DNA of 6,513 bases from Planctomycetota bacterium (lineage in GTDB: Bacteria; Planctomycetota; UBA1135; JALUZX01), in assembly GCA_027011425.1 (NCBI GenBank), contig JALUZX010000682.1, forward strand, positions 1 through 6,513, in the 5' to 3' direction. Below the pieces are notes generated by a model. The model worked only from the letters and a program-made list of their open reading frames with translations, did not search any database and was not told where the DNA came from. A program made the position numbers and the translations under genes. Positions 4,572-6,513 of this stretch are shown piece after piece. Position 1 is the stretch's first letter. Each line of letters begins with the position of its first letter.

Positions 4572-6513
4572 TCATTTTCGGAGGGAGAACCTTAGGACCG
4601 CCTTCCCCTTGGGGCCTGCTCCCACCAGGGCCAGGAATTCCTCCTGTCCCCGGTTCCAAAAAAGAGACTTCACCTTTCCCTCCACGGCCTGGGCGGAAGG
4701 ATGAAACAAGGAAACCCCCCTGAGGACGACCTCTTTCTCTCCCTTGGCGAAAAGGACCTCCACCTCCAGGAAATCCCCCTTCCTTTCGACCCGGGAAATC
4801 CGTTTCCGCCCGAAAGGAACGTAAGCTCCATTGTCTCCGAAAAGAGCGAATCCGTCTCCCAGGTAAGGCGTCACCACGAAGTATCCCCAGGAACGCGTTC
4901 CCCGGCCCTTCCCTTCCACCCTTGCCTTCCAGGGATCCCCCTTCGCGGCGGGCAGCCAGGTTCCAAGGAAAGGACGCCGGACCACGCACTTCCCCCCGAC
5001 CCCGAGGGAAGGAGGAGGAATCTCCACGACCGCCGGCTTCGGAGAAGTATTATATACGAAAACATAGTAGACCTTGAAGGAACCGAAATCCGTGTATGTC
5101 GCAGCGACAAAAGGCTTTTCCCCTCCCTCCGCCCGGTCCACCCAGGTCTCGTCCACGGGCAAGAGCGGCGCGTCCGGCTTGACCAAAACCCCGTCTGGCC
5201 TGGCGGCACGAGAAAGGTTTTCCTCGTCTTCCTCGCCCGCCTCGTCGCCGGGCCCCACCATGCCCGCCGACAAACACGCCAGGAGGAGGTTGGCCGTCTC
5301 ACCGCTCCGGAACACGTCCACCCAGGGATAGATCCCCAACGACCAGGCGAGCCGGGAGGTGAAAAGGGCGTGGCGCCACTTGCGCCGCTCGAACCGGTCC
5401 CCGCTCACCCGGATGGTCGTCAAGTTGTCGTAACGGGACCCCTGGAGGAAGTGCCTGGGCTGGGCCATGCAATACTGCATGGTAAGGCCGTGCTCCTTGC
5501 AGGCCCGGGCCATCTGGTCCATGAAGGCCCGTCCCGCCCAGACGGTCTTTCGCATCTCCGGCGAATTCCCGTAGATGACGTTGAGCCAGTCCTGCTCGTA
5601 GGTGACCACACCCCAGGAGGCGATGTTTCCGATCACGTGGTTCCACCAGGCCGGGTCCACGGCGCCGACCCCGCTGATCCGATAGCTCTTCCTGTAGGGA
5701 CTCTCCAGGTCGATCCACCTGTCGTGGGTCACCAGGGGAAGGCCGAGTTTGGCGTGGAATTCACCGAGCCCCCGGGGGAACACGCCCGGGTCGGCCTGGT
5801 AGAGGAGCATTCCGCCGTAGCGGTTCCACCGCCCGGCCGGAAGCCTTGGATTCTTGGGCCTCGGCCGATTCGGCCTTCTCCCGCCGGCGGAAGTGAAGCT
5901 CTTGGGATAGAACCAACTGTCGAGCTGGAGGTAGCGGTAGGGAATTCCTTCCTCCCGGAACCTTTTCATCGCGTCCAGGAGGGTCTTCTCATATCCCTTC
6001 CTGGGATCGAAGTCGTAGTAGTAGGCCGCCCCGTTGTCCGTCCAGTAGCCCAGGTATTTCAAGCCCGCGTCCGCGCAGGGCCCCGGCCTCTTCTTGCCAT
6101 GGAAATCGGTCAGGGCCCTCCCCCAGAGGTCCCAGGTCCGGTTGATCCCCTCCCCCGCCGCCAGGAGGGCGGCATGGGTATACCCGGGAGGGAGATCCCG
6201 GACCTCCTTCCCCAGGCCGGAGACGATCTCCGTCTTTCCGTCCCCGGTCATCCGGCTCACCATAAAACACGAGGCGGGGGATACGATGAAAGACCTCCCC
6301 CGGCGGTCGAAGAAAAGCCAGGGAGACGAGGTTTCCCCCAGGCGGAAGCTCGGGGGAGAGAAGACCCGGTCCCGGTAACAGAAGGAGAAATCCAGCCGGG
6401 GGAAGCGGTCGAAAGCAGGGAAGGCCGACCCGGGCCGTCCGGCGCCGCCGGGCCAGCCCTCGAGGAACAGCACCACCCGCCTTTCCTGGTAGAGCCTGAT
6501 CTCCCCCTTTCTC
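4572..6513 (-). CDS. Glycoside hydrolase, clan D-like TIM barrel (alpha-galactosidase/GH27-GH31-GH36 related), 5'-partial
   Basis: The frame is open to the right edge, giving 646 residues with no upstream stop. A GTG at 6476-6474 or 6473-6471, with AGGAAAGG just before it, is a possible start, but homologues I recall have a longer N-terminal beta-domain, so the gene is probably cut. Counting from 6476, residues 1-140 are a beta-rich domain. The barrel begins at L-G-Y-W-T-D-N-G-A (142-150), followed by Y-L-Q-L-D-S-W-F-Y (182-190), V-T-H-D-R-W (249-254), V-V-T-Y-E-Q-D-W (290-297), M-Q-Y-C-M-A-Q-P-R-H (333-342) and I-R-V-S-G-D-R-F (355-362). By analogy with clan D, strand-4 D296 is the probable nucleophile and strand-6 D360 the acid/base. 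L-S-A-G-M-V-G-P-G-D (402-411) is also family-typical. About 460-634 is a C-terminal beta-domain. No signal peptide can be judged because the N-terminus is missing. It converges on pepD. The substrate is unknown; an alpha-linked hexose is the guess. Confidence 0.85.
   Translation of the reverse strand, partial: RKGEIRLYQERRVVLFLEGWPGGAGRPGSAFPAFDRFPRLDFSFCYRDRVFSPPSFRLGETSSPWLFFDRRGRSFIVSPASCFMVSRMTGDGKTEIVSGLGKEVRDLPPGYTHAALLAAGEGINRTWDLWGRALTDFHGKKRPGPCADAGLKYLGYWTDNGAAYYYDFDPRKGYEKTLLDAMKRFREEGIPYRYLQLDSWFYPKSFTSAGGRRPNRPRPKNPRLPAGRWNRYGGMLLYQADPGVFPRGLGEFHAKLGLPLVTHDRWIDLESPYRKSYRISGVGAVDPAWWNHVIGNIASWGVVTYEQDWLNVIYGNSPEMRKTVWAGRAFMDQMARACKEHGLTMQYCMAQPRHFLQGSRYDNLTTIRVSGDRFERRKWRHALFTSRLAWSLGIYPWVDVFRSGETANLLLACLSAGMVGPGDEAGEEDEENLSRAARPDGVLVKPDAPLLPVDETWVDRAEGGEKPFVAATYTDFGSFKVYYVFVYNTSPKPAVVEIPPPSLGVGGKCVVRRPFLGTWLPAAKGDPWKARVEGKGRGTRSWGYFVVTPYLGDGFALFGDNGAYVPFGRKRISRVERKGDFLEVEVLFAKGEKEVVLRGVSLFHPSAQAVEGKVKSLFWNRGQEEFLALVGAGPKGKAVLRFSLRK

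Noticed and set aside
4483..4704. 73-codon plus-strand frame overlapping copy 2 and the glycosidase end
   Set aside because: It lies mostly antisense to the glycosidase C-terminus, and its start is within the hairpin element.

Overview
This is a GC-rich window with long, tightly packed genes, strong AGGAGG-type ribosome binding sites and frequent GTG starts. It carries one complete secreted-protein gene, two complete enzyme genes and two genes cut by the window edges. There is no rRNA, tRNA, transposase, integrase, phage gene or CRISPR array. The secreted C25-family protein ends in a beta-rich module (residues about 440-567) of a kind I associate from memory with secreted proteins of deep-branching Planctomycetota. 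That makes a planctomycete-like free-living heterotroph my best guess, but it is a weak inference.

Layout. At the left edge, on the minus strand, a D-lyxose isomerase gene (90-638) runs by a 4-base GTGA overlap into the first 31 codons of a PfkB-type sugar kinase (1-93). The two look like a small sugar-interconversion operon with its own candidate promoter (695-703). A strong hairpin terminator (726-760) separates it from the upstream minus-strand gene, a secreted gingipain-like C25 peptidase homologue (794-2497). A 442-base divergent intergenic region (2498-2939) follows. It contains direct repeats, a structured hairpin element, a promoter candidate and a leader hairpin for the next gene. 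That gene is a plus-strand cytosolic aminoacyl-histidine dipeptidase (pepD, 2940-4400). A 171-base gap between convergent genes (4401-4571) carries a second copy of the structured element. The rest of the window (4572-6513) is a minus-strand glycoside hydrolase related to the alpha-galactosidase-type GH27/GH31/GH36 folds, open at the right edge.

Functionally the genes suggest scavenging of carbohydrate and peptide: a glycosidase, a secreted peptidase-like protein, a dipeptidase and a pentose/hexose isomerase plus kinase. Apart from the isomerase and kinase pair they are separate transcription units, so no single pathway links them.

The most unusual signal is a pair of direct, same-strand elements at 2729-2792 and 4478-4533 that bracket pepD. 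Both begin with the same 11-mer and then fold into the same architecture: outer stem, C-T mismatch, two pairs, tandem G-A/A-G, then a long inner hairpin with a triloop. The stem sequences differ, with compensatory changes that keep the pairing. I do not recognise this as a named family. It could be a structured RNA or a REP-like single-stranded DNA hairpin repeat.
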